From NCBI GenBank assembly GCA_022701365.1, contig JAKUHH010000156.1, forward strand, positions 1 through 64,000: 64,000 nt of DNA, read 5' to 3'. A program made the position numbers and the translations under genes. This document shows, piece after piece, positions 34,301-44,868 of the stretch; position 1 is the stretch's first letter; each line of letters begins with the position of its first letter. The notes beneath the pieces are model-generated. The model did not search any database. It was not told where the DNA came from and saw only the letters and a list, made by a program, of their open reading frames with translations. This stretch comes from Mycocentrospora acerina. Lineage: Eukaryota; Ascomycota; Dothideomycetes; Pleosporales.

Positions 34301-34920
34301 TCTTGAATAAGTATTACTGGTTCGAGCACAATGGGATGCCATTTGGGGGTGTTCCCAACAGCTCAACCGCTGAATATGGGTACGCCAATGGGCGTCTGTG
34401 GGTTCAGGGACCGGACGAGCATGAGCTGCAGCCAAACCTCGAGGAGCCTGCTCTGTCCCAGGATCTGCAACGCTTTGGGTTCACTATTCCTCAGCGCAAG
34501 GAGAAGGAAGAGGGCTCGACCCACCTTGTCAGTTCCGCTGAATGGGGCTACTATGATGATCCCAAGGAAATTGACAGCCTCTTGGAATGGTTGGATGGGC
34601 GAGGCCACCGAGAGAGGGCACTGATAAAGGAACTGCAGGTCTTCCGTGATCGGATTGCCGACTATATGAATATCTTGAGGAAACACATTTCCAACGTCGA
34701 AGAAGCCAAAGAAGATGACGAGGACGAAGACGTGCCCAGGGTGTCGACACGAAACAAGGCCAATGCTGAGAAGGATGCTACCAAGGACCGCTGCCTACAC
34801 TGGACCAACAGCATTATGCGGGAAGAGTACGGTTACAATCACTCGGAGGAATACGAACCGCCAAAGAAGTCGACCAGGACAAAGGCCACAAAGGCATCGA
34901 AGGCCAAAGGCAAGCGCTAG
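31367..34920 (+). CDS. ITC1: Itc1/Acf1-like subunit of an ISWI chromatin-remodelling complex (WAC, DDT, WHIM)
   Basis: Nine exons: 31367-31369 (ATG only), 31419-31484, 31542-31600, 31658-31676, 31725-31790, 31845-31947, 32003-32019, 32070-33829 and 33882-34920; all phases agree, 1043 residues. The rebuilt N-terminus (VLYKRKPVKFDPHPKNL, then INETGEVYTDYEKFLDR and KVFTCEATGHTKYTFFEA) is the WAC domain, known to bind nucleosomal DNA in Acf1 and Itc1. A Pro/Gln/His-rich linker follows. The DDT domain lies at about 451-510, WHIM1 at about 575-650 (NFREGGWQSILVGLLYRL) and the WHIM2/WSD motif near 834 (TVLGKDRFLNKYYWF). Lys-rich coiled coils flank WHIM2. The DDT region docks the ISWI ATPase Isw2 to form a nucleosome-spacing complex. 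Intron 31677-31724 must use a GC donor. Confidence 0.9.
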
Positions 34921-35706
34921 ATCCACGTGTGCTCTGACGCACACGACTATTTAACAGCTTCATCAAGCATTTGCTCCCCCTGTATTCAAGCCACACAGAG
35001 GAAGACATGGCCTATTGAGGCGTGCATCTGTAGTCTAGGCAACATGAGTGCTCAGTCGAGGCGAAATCCCGATGTGAAGCAATCTGCGTCTGCACTACTT
35101 GGGCTTTACTAGCGACGGCGCTACGGTTTACGACATGTGTTTGGCGCTCACAAGGGAGTTTGATACCAGAGTATATGTATTTTGTTGCATGTACACAGCA
35201 TTGATCCTGGAGTTTGGGGGGCGTCTTGAGATTGCTTAACTAGAGGACTCCTGCTGTGTTCTTTTTTTTTTGGGACGACTGGGTACGGCCTGACTGTTGC
35301 ATTTTATGCTCAGTATTTGCTGGGGGTTGTTGTTAGGCTGTGAGAGTGGTCAAAGTCTTTGGGCGTTCTGAGCATGTACATCTGGCTGTGGAAGAACATA
35401 CGCGATTTGAATTAGAAATTATCTACACCAGCCCATTTATGAATATATGCATGTTCCTGGGTGGCTTCTGGACATGGGTGATTGAAGCAGGTGATGTGAT
35501 GTGATATTAGTATCGTTCTAGGATTAGGGCCTTGGCGTGTCGCGCATCATGATTCCAACAACGAGTAACCGCGTTTAAGACTCTGGACGATATCTCATCA
35601 CAGCAATTAGCATCGACGGCGGCAATATTCTCACTATACTCAGAGCGTGCCAGAAGATCACTTGGACCATCACCGACGTACTCCGCAGGCATCGTAGATA
35701 GTCGTC
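34921..35706. other. intergenic region
   Basis: No supported gene. T-rich 3' region of ITC1 with a poly-T run near 35263, then the promoter of SGF73. Confidence 0.55.
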
Positions 35707-37211
35707 ATGGCCACGAACGGCGCGCGCAAAGGTCAGCCTGGAGACGGTTCGCACGCGCTGCACGTCGCTAACATGCTGCAGCACCTTTGGCTGGGGCGCC
35801 ATCCCCGTCGGGAAGTATTGTGGACATGGGCACCGTCCAAACAGCTATGGGTCTGGAGAAGAAGAAGTTCAGCCTGAAGCTCAAGAGGCCAGTTGCAAAG
35901 GCATCGATAACGGGAAACTGGAAGGAAAGCGATGTGACCAGTACGTGTGCTACTGCACGCATCGTCATGCTGCATGCGTTTGTCACGAAACTTGCAGGGT
36001 TAACGCGCTGTCAGACGTCGAGGCCAGAGCCACACCACCAGCAAGTACCTCTCCCGTCGTCAACCCCCTCGACGAGAAAACGACGGTTGGTTTCCCCTCG
36101 GGCCGCCCAGTAGACGACAAGGTCGACACAGTGCAGTGCAAACACTGCCGCCGGCCGGTGCTCCGCGCCGCCTCGACATCGCACGTGCGCGAGTGCTTGA
36201 ACAAGAAGCAAGAGAAGCTCAAGAAGAAAAAGGAGGCCAAGGAGGCCAAAGACGCGGCACTCAGAAAAGAAAAGGGCGAGGACGACGACGGCGGCAAGAA
36301 TGCGCGAAAGTCGGCCATCAAAGGTGCTGTTGATGGTGAGGGTGCGAAGAAGGGCAAGAAGAGGAAGATTGACGGCGATGCAGAGAAGGCACCAAACGCC
36401 AAGAAGAAGAAGAAGGACGAGCCCAAGCTGAAGGCGGCGAAGCCAAAGGGGCCGGTTGACGTGGAGCGGCAGTGTGGCGTTCCGCTGCCGAACGGAGGAT
36501 TCTGTGCAAGGAGTCTGACATGCAAAAGCCATTCGATGGGGCTGAAGAGGGGCGTGCCGGGACGCAGCCTGCCATACGACATGCTCCTAGCACAGTATCA
36601 AAAGAAGAATCAAGCCAAGCAACAACGTAAGTGCAGTATCCAATGCCCCCCTCCCCCTTTTTTTATTTTGCCTACCAACAACAAGCTAAAACGATGATTA
36701 CCCAGGTGCTGCCATTGACGCCAACGCTCCCCTCCCTGAAGACCTCGAGCCCTCGGGCGCAGTCGACTCGGACGAAGAAAAGGACTCGATCATGGCGGCG
36801 CTCGCACGCCACCGGCCCCGCCCACTCGCAGCATACACGCACGTCTCGCAACGCTCCAAATACCAGTACATCCGCATGAAGGACATGATCCGGTCAGCGC
36901 TTGGGGCCCCCCCAGGCGGCGGGTCGCTCTACTCTGGCATGATGACGCCGGGGGCGGACGGCATGGGCTCCTCTGGGCGGCTGGGGATGGGCCTCATGGG
37001 CGCGCCCTCGAGTGCTACGACGGAAAGTTTCCCGACCAGCGCGGGCGGCGGGACAACAATGGGGTTTGGCGTTGAGAGTAGTGCGGCGAGTCGGCGGCAG
37101 AGTGTCTTGGGCCAGGGGGGGCCCAGGCAAATTCTCCCTGGACAGCTACCTGGGCCCGGGCCGCAACAGCAGCAGCAGCAGCAGAGGAAGAGCAGTGTGA
37201 GTGCGTCTTGA
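35707..37211 (+). CDS. SGF73: SAGA deubiquitinase-module subunit Sgf73 (SCA7 domain)
   Basis: Four exons: 35707-35731, 35782-35940, 36015-36626 and 36706-37211, 433 residues. The second acceptor is GTCAG at 36011-36014; the nearer GCAG (about 35996-35998) would shift the frame. An N-terminal segment (KKKFSLKLKRP...GNWK) is followed by a C2-H-C zinc knuckle near residue 102 (CKHCRRPV...HVREC). After a long Lys-rich stretch comes the SCA7 domain at about 209-262 (ERQCGVPLPNGGFCARSLTCKSH and GVPGRSLPYDMLLAQY). In yeast the N-terminal part anchors the Ubp8-Sgf11-Sus1 deubiquitinase and the SCA7 domain contacts nucleosomes; it is nuclear. The C-terminus is Gly/Ser-rich with a short poly-Q. It is convergent with the nucleoside transporter. 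Confidence 0.9.
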
Positions 37212-37611
37212 TCTTGAAAGTTTTGGACTTTTCTCTCTCTCTTTTTTTTCTTTTTCTTCTTCTCATAATGAGAGGAATGCATGAAATGGGTATGGTATGG
37301 GACGGAACAGGAGTTTTTTTTGTGATACCCCCTTTCCCTTTTATTTTATTGTTGTTGTTGTTGTCGTCGTTGTTCTGGGCTTGATACAAGTAAGACACGT
37401 ACATGTTTGTAACCGTTGGAAATTCATTTCGTCTATACACAAACATATATCTAACCATCTAAACATATGTATATATACATATGTATGTATATGCTCGTCT
37501 ATGTTTGCACATGTGAGTGAGTTGTGCATTCCACTTGAATTTAAAAAAAAAGAGAAAAGAGAAAAGAGAAACGTGAAAAGTGAAAAGTGAAAAAAAACAA
37601 GGCCATGCATG
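37212..37611. other. convergent 3' region with repeats and a palindrome
   Basis: 400 bp shared by the 3' ends of SGF73 and the transporter. It holds (GTT)n near 37350-37370, a perfect 22-bp AT-rich palindrome (37463-37484) and GAAAA/GTGAAAA repeats (37550-37595). No gene. Confidence 0.6.
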
Positions 37612-38979
37612 TCACGACGCCGAAGCCGCAGCGGCGAAAAACGACAAGAAACTACCGACTGTCAGCCCGCCAACAAGGCACAGGGACATGAACCCGCCGG
37701 CAGCTTCGCGCTCGCCCGGCTCCACCCACTCGGAGAAGCCCATCATGCAGCTGCTCCCGAGATAGCCGTTGGAAACGCCAAACAGCAGCTGGACGACAAA
37801 GAGGTAGAAAAAGTCACTGTTGATGGCGGCGCCCTTGCCGCCAATATTGCACAGCAGGTAGAGCGGAATGAAAGCAACGCGAGACACGGCGAGGAGGAAG
37901 AGAAGGCGGGGGTAAGCGGTGAGGCGGAGAGAGGGAAAGGCAGGGAGGGTGCGGCCGAGCAGGTCGCCCGAGTTCCAGAAGAGGAAGCCCAGGGGGATAA
38001 AAGTGGCGGGCTGGAAGAGGCGGGGGGCAGCGTCTGGGTTGCGGGTGCTGAGGATTTGCTGGGTGAAGACGGGGAAGAACATGGTTACGGCAAAAGTAAA
38101 GGAGACGGCGCTGGCGAGCCAGAAGAGCTTGTTGAAGAGGGTGGCGAGGGACACGCTCTTGCGGTCTTCGGACACGGAGGCGTCGAGTTCCGTGTCGTCG
38201 CTGTGGTCCAGGATGGTGCGTTTTGGAGCACGCGTGTTGGACAGGAGGTGGAAGAATGCGGCGAGCGTCACGGATGAGACGACGGTGGCAGTGAGGAAGT
38301 AGGCAAAGGCCGAGGTGCTGGATTCCTGGGGGGCGCCGTCAACGTGCTGCTTCTTGGGCACAGAGAGGACCGAGACAATCTGCGCAATGCAGGGTAGCAC
38401 GCCGGCGATGCCCTGGCCGGCCATGATGGCTTGCGTGTACTCGCCACGGCTGAAGCTGGAGACGTAGGCAAACACGCCGTTCTGGCACAGGCCGCTGGCT
38501 AGACTGGCAATGAAGACCATGAACAGGAGAAAGGCAAAGTAGACGCCTGCGGAGACGCCGAGGAACAGCTTTGTGGAGAGTGCGAGGAGCGTGAAGACGG
38601 CGGCGTTGAGGGCAAGGGAGACAACAATGCGCTTGGGGTAGTTTGCGCGGGCTTGCAGCTTGGTCAGGACAATCATGGAGCCTAGGTTGCCGACAGTGGA
38701 GACGGAGAGGATGGCCGACTGGAAGTTGCGGAGGAGCTTGTCGCTGGACTCGAAGCGGTGCTGGAAGTAGGGGGCCGCGGCGAGGAACATGTTCCAGGCC
38801 CACAGCATGGCGACGCCCAGCAGCGCGAAGACGGAGTACTCTGTCCACGAGAAGGCTTGCTGGTCGCCATGGTCGCCATGGTCGCCGTCTTCTGCGCCTG
38901 CACGCTCTGGCCCGCCCTGGAGAGGCTCGTAGTCGGCCCTGGCGATCTGGCGCTCAAAGACGCGCCGCATGCGTTCCAT
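37612..38979 (-). CDS. equilibrative nucleoside transporter (SLC29/Fun26 family)
   Basis: Single exon, 455 residues. The N-terminal 45 residues are polar, with a GDHGDHGD repeat from a 9-bp tandem repeat. Eleven membrane segments follow, the ENT topology. Family signatures are FALLGVAMLWAWNMFLAAAPYF in TM1, SGLCQNGVFAYVSSF and YTQAIMAGQGIAGVLPCIAQI in TM4-5, and GYLGSSCMMGFSEWVEPGER before the last helix. In yeast, Fun26 exports nucleosides and nicotinamide riboside from the vacuole; plasma-membrane members also exist, so location is uncertain. It is divergent from IWR1. Confidence 0.92.
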   Translation of the reverse strand: MERMRRVFERQIARADYEPLQGGPERAGAEDGDHGDHGDQQAFSWTEYSVFALLGVAMLWAWNMFLAAAPYFQHRFESSDKLLRNFQSAILSVSTVGNLGSMIVLTKLQARANYPKRIVVSLALNAAVFTLLALSTKLFLGVSAGVYFAFLLFMVFIASLASGLCQNGVFAYVSSFSRGEYTQAIMAGQGIAGVLPCIAQIVSVLSVPKKQHVDGAPQESSTSAFAYFLTATVVSSVTLAAFFHLLSNTRAPKRTILDHSDDTELDASVSEDRKSVSLATLFNKLFWLASAVSFTFAVTMFFPVFTQQILSTRNPDAAPRLFQPATFIPLGFLFWNSGDLLGRTLPAFPSLRLTAYPRLLFLLAVSRVAFIPLYLLCNIGGKGAAINSDFFYLFVVQLLFGVSNGYLGSSCMMGFSEWVEPGEREAAGGFMSLCLVGGLTVGSFLSFFAAAASAS

Positions 38980-39499
38980 GGTGTGGTGAGGTGGTGTAGA
39001 GAGGTGGTGTGGAGAAGTGAAGTGGTGAGGTGGTGAGGTGGTGCTCAGCGAAGACGTGCGGCCGGGGGTGACGCGGAGTTACGAGGGTGGCGGGAATGGG
39101 GCTGCTGAGGAGTGTAGATGATGGCGGCAGGGGGAGCAGGAGTCGGATAGCAGCGAGCAGCAGGCAGACATATCCCAGGCACCCTCGACGCGGCTCTCGT
39201 GACAGCTCGGCGCAGGTGATGGGCGGCGTCGACGGCGTGGACGTGGACAGGCGGCCGTGTCGCGTCGAGATAGGCGGCTTGGCGCGCTAGCAGGGGCCCG
39301 TGGCGGGACGGCGGGAGGCTTTGGTGTCAGCTCGTCAGCCGGCCAGTCGGTGTCGACGGCGCACTCGCACCCCGCCATCCAACTGCCTCGACCGTGACCG
39401 TGGCCGTGGCCGTGACCGCGACCGTGACCACGCGACACCCTGCACGCGGTGTGCTGCATACAAGACGAGACAGGACAGCACAACCCACCACCACACAGG
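38980..39499. promoter_or_regulatory. 520-bp divergent region (nucleoside transporter / IWR1) with tandem repeats
   Basis: It contains a GGTGGTG/GAGGTGGTG repeat just upstream of the transporter start (38980-39043) and a CGTGACCGTGGC hexamer repeat (39390-39433) before IWR1. No operator is identifiable. Confidence 0.55.
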
Positions 39500-40534
39500 A
39501 TGCCTGCCCCCACCACCCTCCGCATCAAGCGCAAGCGTGACGATGCCCCCGTCGACGCCCTGCTGGTCAAGCGCCAAAAGGCCCTTGAGCCAGATGCTCC
39601 CGTCGTGCGCCAGAAGTTCTACTTCCGCCGCCTCACCAAGCCCGACGACGCGCCCCTGACACCCGCACCACTCACGCCCCTCGCCACACCGCCCGCGCCC
39701 GCCTCAGAGCGCCGCTTCCACCTCGACGCCTCGTCGGGCACCCGCTCCAAGCACGTCTTCGTCGAGACACGCCCGTCTGCCCACACGGCCGGCGATGACG
39801 GCAGCGGTGGACAGGGTCTGCTGACAGAGGCTGCATGCGAGCCTGATGTGCAGCCAGCCCCGCGCCCAAGGAAGCGCCCTGGCACCAAGATTGCCCTGCC
39901 CCGGACCACAGACATCGCCCTGCACCAAAAGTCCAATCTGGCCTCGCCCACCGCCCACGACGTCCGCGAGCTGGAAGCCCTTGCCGAGCAGCTGGGCCAG
40001 CAGGCCTCCCCCTCCAAGCACCTGGCCTCGCCCTCCAAGTACAAGCCCAAGGCCCCCGCCCGCCGCTTTGCAGACCGACACCCCAAAGAGGCCGCTGCTC
40101 TTGCCGCCCACGACGGCGACGCAATGGACGTCGACTCGGACGAGTACGTCTACGACACATATGTCCGCGAAGCCATCATGCCCGACGCCCCCACCCCCGC
40201 AGGCACCCTGGGCTTCCTCGTCATCAACGAGGCCGACGAGGAGTGGTGGAACGCCGACGACGAAACCGACAACGAGTTTGACACGGACGACGAAGACGAA
40301 AACGCAGAGGACTACTACGCCAACGACTATCCAGAGGACGAGCTGAGCGAGGACGATGAGTTTGGCAGGGACCTGTACCAGAAAAAGTACCGCATCGGCA
40401 GCGACGACGAGGACTTTGACCCAGATGCTGATGATGATGCCATTGGGAGCGGTGAAGACGAGGATGATTTGCACTACAAGATGACCGTGCCCAAGGCCCA
40501 GAGGGCGGGGTACTGGGGGGCCTATGGCGAGTGA
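39500..40534 (+). CDS. IWR1: Iwr1, RNA polymerase II nuclear-import factor
   Basis: Single exon, 344 residues. The N-terminus MPAPTTLRIKRKRDDAPVD carries a basic KRKR cluster, as expected for the import signal of Iwr1, followed by VRQKFYFRRL. The C-terminal part has the conserved acidic Iwr1 block: DEYVYDTYVRE, then LGFLVINEADEEWWNADDE, TDNEFDTDDEDENAEDYYA and NDYPEDELSEDDEFG. In yeast Iwr1 binds assembled RNA polymerase II between its two largest subunits and delivers it to the nucleus. The start at 39500 is chosen because the upstream in-frame codons lie in a repeat-rich leader. A long antisense frame (39704-40537) is a shadow caused by GC bias. Confidence 0.92.
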   Translation: MPAPTTLRIKRKRDDAPVDALLVKRQKALEPDAPVVRQKFYFRRLTKPDDAPLTPAPLTPLATPPAPASERRFHLDASSGTRSKHVFVETRPSAHTAGDDGSGGQGLLTEAACEPDVQPAPRPRKRPGTKIALPRTTDIALHQKSNLASPTAHDVRELEALAEQLGQQASPSKHLASPSKYKPKAPARRFADRHPKEAAALAAHDGDAMDVDSDEYVYDTYVREAIMPDAPTPAGTLGFLVINEADEEWWNADDETDNEFDTDDEDENAEDYYANDYPEDELSEDDEFGRDLYQKKYRIGSDDEDFDPDADDDAIGSGEDEDDLHYKMTVPKAQRAGYWGAYGE

Positions 40535-40728
40535 CAAACTCTCAAGTTGTTGGTGTTTTTGTTGCTGCTGCTGCTGTTGTTGTTATTGTTGTCGAGTGTT
40601 GTATGATACCCAAAAAGTTCCCGTGTACACGTGCACCGCCCATCGCCTTGTCTGTCTGTCCGTCTGTCCCATGTACACAGCGTGATGATTGATCAATTAA
40701 ACTTTGCCAAGCCCCCCCCTTGGGACCC
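40535..40728. other. convergent 3' space with (TTG/CTG)n repeat
   Basis: The short gap between IWR1 and the regulator contains a CTG/TTG trinucleotide repeat at 40561-40593. No gene. Confidence 0.6.
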
Positions 40729-42492
40729 TCAAATCCGTACATCTCCTTGCTGAAGCTTGTCGGACCAGTCCGGCCTGTACTTTGTCTTCATGTGCTGCAT
40801 CAGGTCGACCAGAGACGCCGACAGTGCCGCAGAGCTGGGCCACTTCCACGACGAAAGCTCGAGCACAAGCAGAGCATTCGAGTACAGCTGAATGAGATTG
40901 CCGCCAAAGATGGCGGGAATGTTCTGGATCAACACCGTGCCTGCTCGGTACACCCAGTGTGGCGTCAAGTACACGTGAATGCCCCCCAGACTGACAACCG
41001 CCTCCAACACATGCCATGCACTGCCCCACACTGGATTCAACAGAAGATGCGTCGTGTGCAGCGCAATTCGCACAATCGGAAGTAGCTCTGCCTTTTCGTC
41101 CAGCAGTGGCAAAAGCTTCTTGATATTCTCCTTGGCAGCCTCGTCCCTGCCTTTGCGGAAGCGATGCTGCAGCCGGAACAGCGAGCAGAGATGCTCGGCT
41201 GGCTTGTGCTTGTCGAAGCACAGTTCGGATTTCTGCGTCACACCAGTTAGCTGCTTGCATTGCACGCGACAGGAGGGGGAACATGTGCTAAATGCTAATG
41301 GTATTGCTGTCTGCCAACCAACCAACAACGTACGGGCTCGGGGAACATGGCCGGTCGGTCCAGCGTGGACGCGATTTCATTCTCCAGACTAAAAATCGTC
41401 ATGTGCATGTCTCGTAGCATGGCGGCCTCGCCTGTCTCTAGTTCCTGCAGCTCGGCTCTCGCCTCCAGGTCAAATGCTAGTCGAGCAGCAAGAGCAATCT
41501 GCTGCCCAGTGTTTCCTGATTTCGGATCAAATAGGCTGTTGATGGCTAGCAGGAGGACCGCTCGGAGCGTGGCAATCGTCGGCTCGACGGTTGCTGCTTC
41601 CAGGCACCCCATGGCACGCGCAAAGAACTGGTTGGCCAGGATGCGGTACTTGAGCGAGTTGCCTTGGTGGTACGAGAGGCGTCCCGAAGGGTTCCAAACA
41701 TCATGTGCGTTTGGCCGCTTTCCAGTATTGGGGAGCACGTAGCATGCAATGGAATAAATCATATTCAGCGAAAATATCTCCGTGGCTGTGAGATTGGCCG
41801 GAACGTCTCGGGCTAGATACCGCTGTGAGAGATCCAAGATGGGGTACACGGGCTGCATCACCTCGAGGTAAAGTTCCATGAGCTCGTGTTGCTTCACTGG
41901 CGATTCTTTCCACGACAGCTGCCATTCGTCGTCGATTTCAACCTTTGGCGATGCTATGTTTGCTGCATGCAACCTCGGTGACTTTAGTAAGCATGATTCT
42001 GAGCCCAAGTATCGGTAGCTGTCCCCGGCGTAGGCAAAGTGGTGCTCATGGTGGGGAATGACCTCGGAAGGAATGGATTCAATATTGGGTGCTACTATCG
42101 GATTTATATCGTGCACAGATTCGCTGGGTGTGACTGGGGAAGTGTTGCTGTGTGTTGAGCCTTCGATCCGGTGTATGTGGTCGACAAGCTCTGCAATATA
42201 GCTGTTCGTTGGTTAGTTGTGGTCGTGAGACAAGGATAGCTAGCCTGCCTTCGCGGGAGCAACTCGTTGCGCCCGTGATCGAAGAAGACGCACTCGACGC
42301 CAGCTTTGGTGCATTGTCTGCACTTTGGCAGGTATGTGTCGCAGCCTCGACGGCATTCTCTACATCGTTTGCAGGCGGGAAGGCTCTTGTTGCCAAAGTA
42401 AGCATCTGTCCTGCGGTTCTCGAAGCCAACGGTACCTGAATCAGGGCCTCCAAGTCAAGCGAAGACGAGCTGCTGCTGCTTGTCGACGCCAT
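40729..42492 (-). CDS. Zn(II)2Cys6 transcription factor (divergent pair, left member)
   Basis: Four exons: 42492-42436, 42385-42249, 42201-41334 and 41232-40729, 521 residues. After a Ser-rich start the second exon gives PACKRCRECRRGC followed by CRQCTKAGVEC, a perfect C-x2-C-x6-C-x6-C-x2-C-x6-C cluster at about residues 23-49. The linker NELLPR(S)YIAELVDHIHRIE and a helical middle region follow (HELMELYLEVMQPVYPILDL, FSLNMIYSIACYVL, LLAINSLFD). These fit the fungal-specific transcription factor domain. The frame through 42250-42490 that ignores introns destroys the zinc cluster. Intron 42202-42248 has no usable GT donor and is read as a GC-AG intron. It is transcribed away from the regulator at 42791. 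Confidence 0.87.
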
Positions 42493-42790
42493 GTCACCGA
42501 TGTAGGTGCTGGGATGTGAGTTCGTTCGCACGCACAGTAATCAATCAGTACCACAAACGCGTGTCCGTCACCACGTACCCACGGCGTGTCGCTGCAGGGC
42601 TGCACTCACTCGCATCAGATCAGGCTGGGAGGCGAGGGCACGTGATGCTGTTTACATGCCCAGAACGCCAAAGGATGCGGATGTTCGCAGGCGGACTCCA
42701 CCTACCTCACCCTTGCCGCTGGGATGTCGTCAGGTCGTCAACCCACGATTACCCATCGCCAGCATAGTCAAGTCCAGGCTCCTGTCCACC
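42493..42790. promoter_or_regulatory. 298-bp bidirectional promoter between two Zn2Cys6 regulators
   Basis: Start codons of the two regulators are 298 bp apart and point outward. A direct repeat CGG-N11-CGG lies at 42678-42694. Zn2Cys6 proteins often bind paired CGG triplets, so auto- or cross-regulation is possible, but such triplets are frequent by chance. Confidence 0.5.
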
Positions 42791-44868
42791 ATGCAGAGCC
42801 GTACCAAAGTGCGAAGAAGGGTCCTGGCCTGTGCGCGTTGCCGGCGCAGGAAGCTCTCGGTGATTCCCACATGCCCAGTTACCCAACTGATTCATTTATT
42901 GGCTGACTCTGAAAGTGTGACGGCAAGGTTCCAGCTTGCACAAGATGTGTGGACGCAGGGCTGCAGTGTGTTGGATTCGATTCATCCACACAGCAAGAGG
43001 CGCCTCGAAGCATCGCTGATTTCCTCGAGTCTCACATCGCGGCCCTCTCGCGACAGCCACGAGGATCAAGTTCCACTTTTCCCTCTCCGCTGTCCTCGCG
43101 CGAATCGGAAGCGCTCTCGGTCCATCAGGGACGAGACAAGTGTGCTTTTGCCGACAGCCTCGTGAATCAGGTCATGGAGGACATTACCCCTTCGTTTCTT
43201 GGCGTCACAAAGGCACAACCGCTTTTACAGTGCGTGGTCAAGGGGACTCAGCTTCCGTCAAAGCAAGGCCCGGTGGTATCGACTGATCTGAATGAAAACC
43301 ATCCGAGATCAATCATCAATCCGCAGCCATCCAAAAGTCATCTTTATGACCTTATTCCTGACCAAGAAGGAGCATCCATCCTACTTCAAAACTACTTAGA
43401 CCAAGTCGTCACACTGTACCCCATATACCATCGTGATGACGTCACTGCAGCCTTCAACTCTGTATTTCATAAAACATCACCAATCCAGATCCAGGACCAA
43501 GACTCGCCGCGTAATCACTACATAGTATGCATCATCATGGCTATATCGCTGACCACAGCCGCGCGGAGCAACTTGGGAAAGGCTAAAGAAACAGCGTACC
43601 AACTCGTCCGGCATGCGATGCAGTGGATACCAGTAGTTGCCACAAACGATATTCCTGGACTGCAGGCTATACTTCTCCTAGCACACTACATATTTTTGAA
43701 CCCTCGGATGGCTGACTTGTGGCTTTTGACTGGTCTCATCAGCCAGGCAGTGATTGATCTTGGTCTACACCAAGAGCTACCAAATGACCCGAGTATATCA
43801 GTGTACCACCGCGATATGAGACGGCGCTTGTTTTGGTGTGCGTGGGAAATGGAGGTTGGCGTTTGTTCGATATTTCTACGACCTACGAGCCTGCCCATCA
43901 AACACATCGAAGTCGCCTTTCCGGCAGAGATTGACGATACTGCTATTACTCATTCTGGCATGGATCTGACGGGTCGGGTATCCAAATTCATGCAGCGAAT
44001 AATGTGTCGGTTTCGGCTAATCGAGGCCGAAATCATCTCAGTTTTATGGCACGGCGACACAATACCAAGTGAATATTCATCGACTGAACATTGGATGCAA
44101 CATTGTATCTCCACTATTTCTGTGTGGCAGCAGGAGATCTATGCATCGGCAAAGCTAAACAGAGACCGTGGACTGGTAGCGAGATGGAAAGAGATGACGC
44201 TCTTCTCCGACGTTTGTATTCCATACATACTCTTTACACTGTACCGTCCTTCTCGACGTATACCCACCCCAAGCACCAACCAGATGATGATAGCTTTGGT
44301 AAACGCTGTCAAGGTTGCAGACTGCTATTTCCGTCAATCAGAGGCTGAAGTTGGGTGGATTAAATACGTGTTCCATCCATGTCACCACATCTTCAATTGT
44401 GCCCTCGTATTCTTACAAGGCCTACAACGCTGTAAGAAAGAAGTGTCACATGCATATTCGTGGGAGAATATAGAAGCGTGGATAAAGTTGTTTTCGAATT
44501 GCTTTGCGCGCATTGCAGAGCGGTGGACTACAGCTGAGAGATGTCTGGAGGAATACGAACGTCTGCTACTTCCCATCAGAAATGACTATATGGACTTTTT
44601 GAACCAGTACACACCTTTGCCGTATTTGTCATCTACGGCTCCGATTCCTGCAGAGAGGCTCCACGGCTACATGGCACCAGCGCCAAATCCAACTCCAGTT
44701 CCCACCCAAGCAAAGATTGATGAAGCCTTCAATGTATGGAGCGCATTCAACTCTTCCACAGCAGCTGAGACAATGGAAACGCCGGGCCCGCTTACGTACA
44801 AGGCACCTCGAGATTGGAATGCGGAATTCAACCTGAGGTATTCAACAAAAACAATACATGGGGCGTAG
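42791..44868 (+). CDS. Zn(II)2Cys6 transcription factor (divergent pair, right member)
   Basis: Two exons, 42791-42859 and 42916-44868, 673 residues. The join completes the finger: CARCRRRKLS from exon 1, then CDGKVPACTRCVDAGLQC from exon 2. The intron thus lies between the second and third cysteines, as in many relatives. The middle domain is clear: DQVVTLYPIYHRDDV, LTGLISQAVIDLGLHQELP, YHRDMRRRLFWCAWEMEVGV and FLRPTSLPIKHIEVAFP match the Fungal_trans domain (about residues 180-420). C-terminal helices extend to LLPIRNDYMDFLNQY. It is nuclear, with unknown targets; the esterase and methyltransferase downstream are candidates by position only. Confidence 0.9.

Noticed and set aside
35995..36001. 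Nearer splice acceptor (TTGCAG) for SGF73 exon 3
   Set aside because: It shifts the frame away from the zinc knuckle and SCA7 domain; the GTCAG at 36011-36014 keeps it.
36011..36582. Long minus-strand frames opposite SGF73
   Set aside because: Antisense shadows of the Lys-rich region, giving Phe/Leu/Ser-rich pseudo-membrane proteins.
39704..40537. 277-residue frame antisense to IWR1, valine-rich
   Set aside because: Shadow of the acidic Asp/Glu-rich sense protein (GAC/GAG read backwards as GTC/CTC).
42079..42531. Continuous 150-residue minus-strand frame at the start of the left regulator
   Set aside because: It runs through two introns and destroys the zinc cluster; the spliced frame restores all six cysteines.
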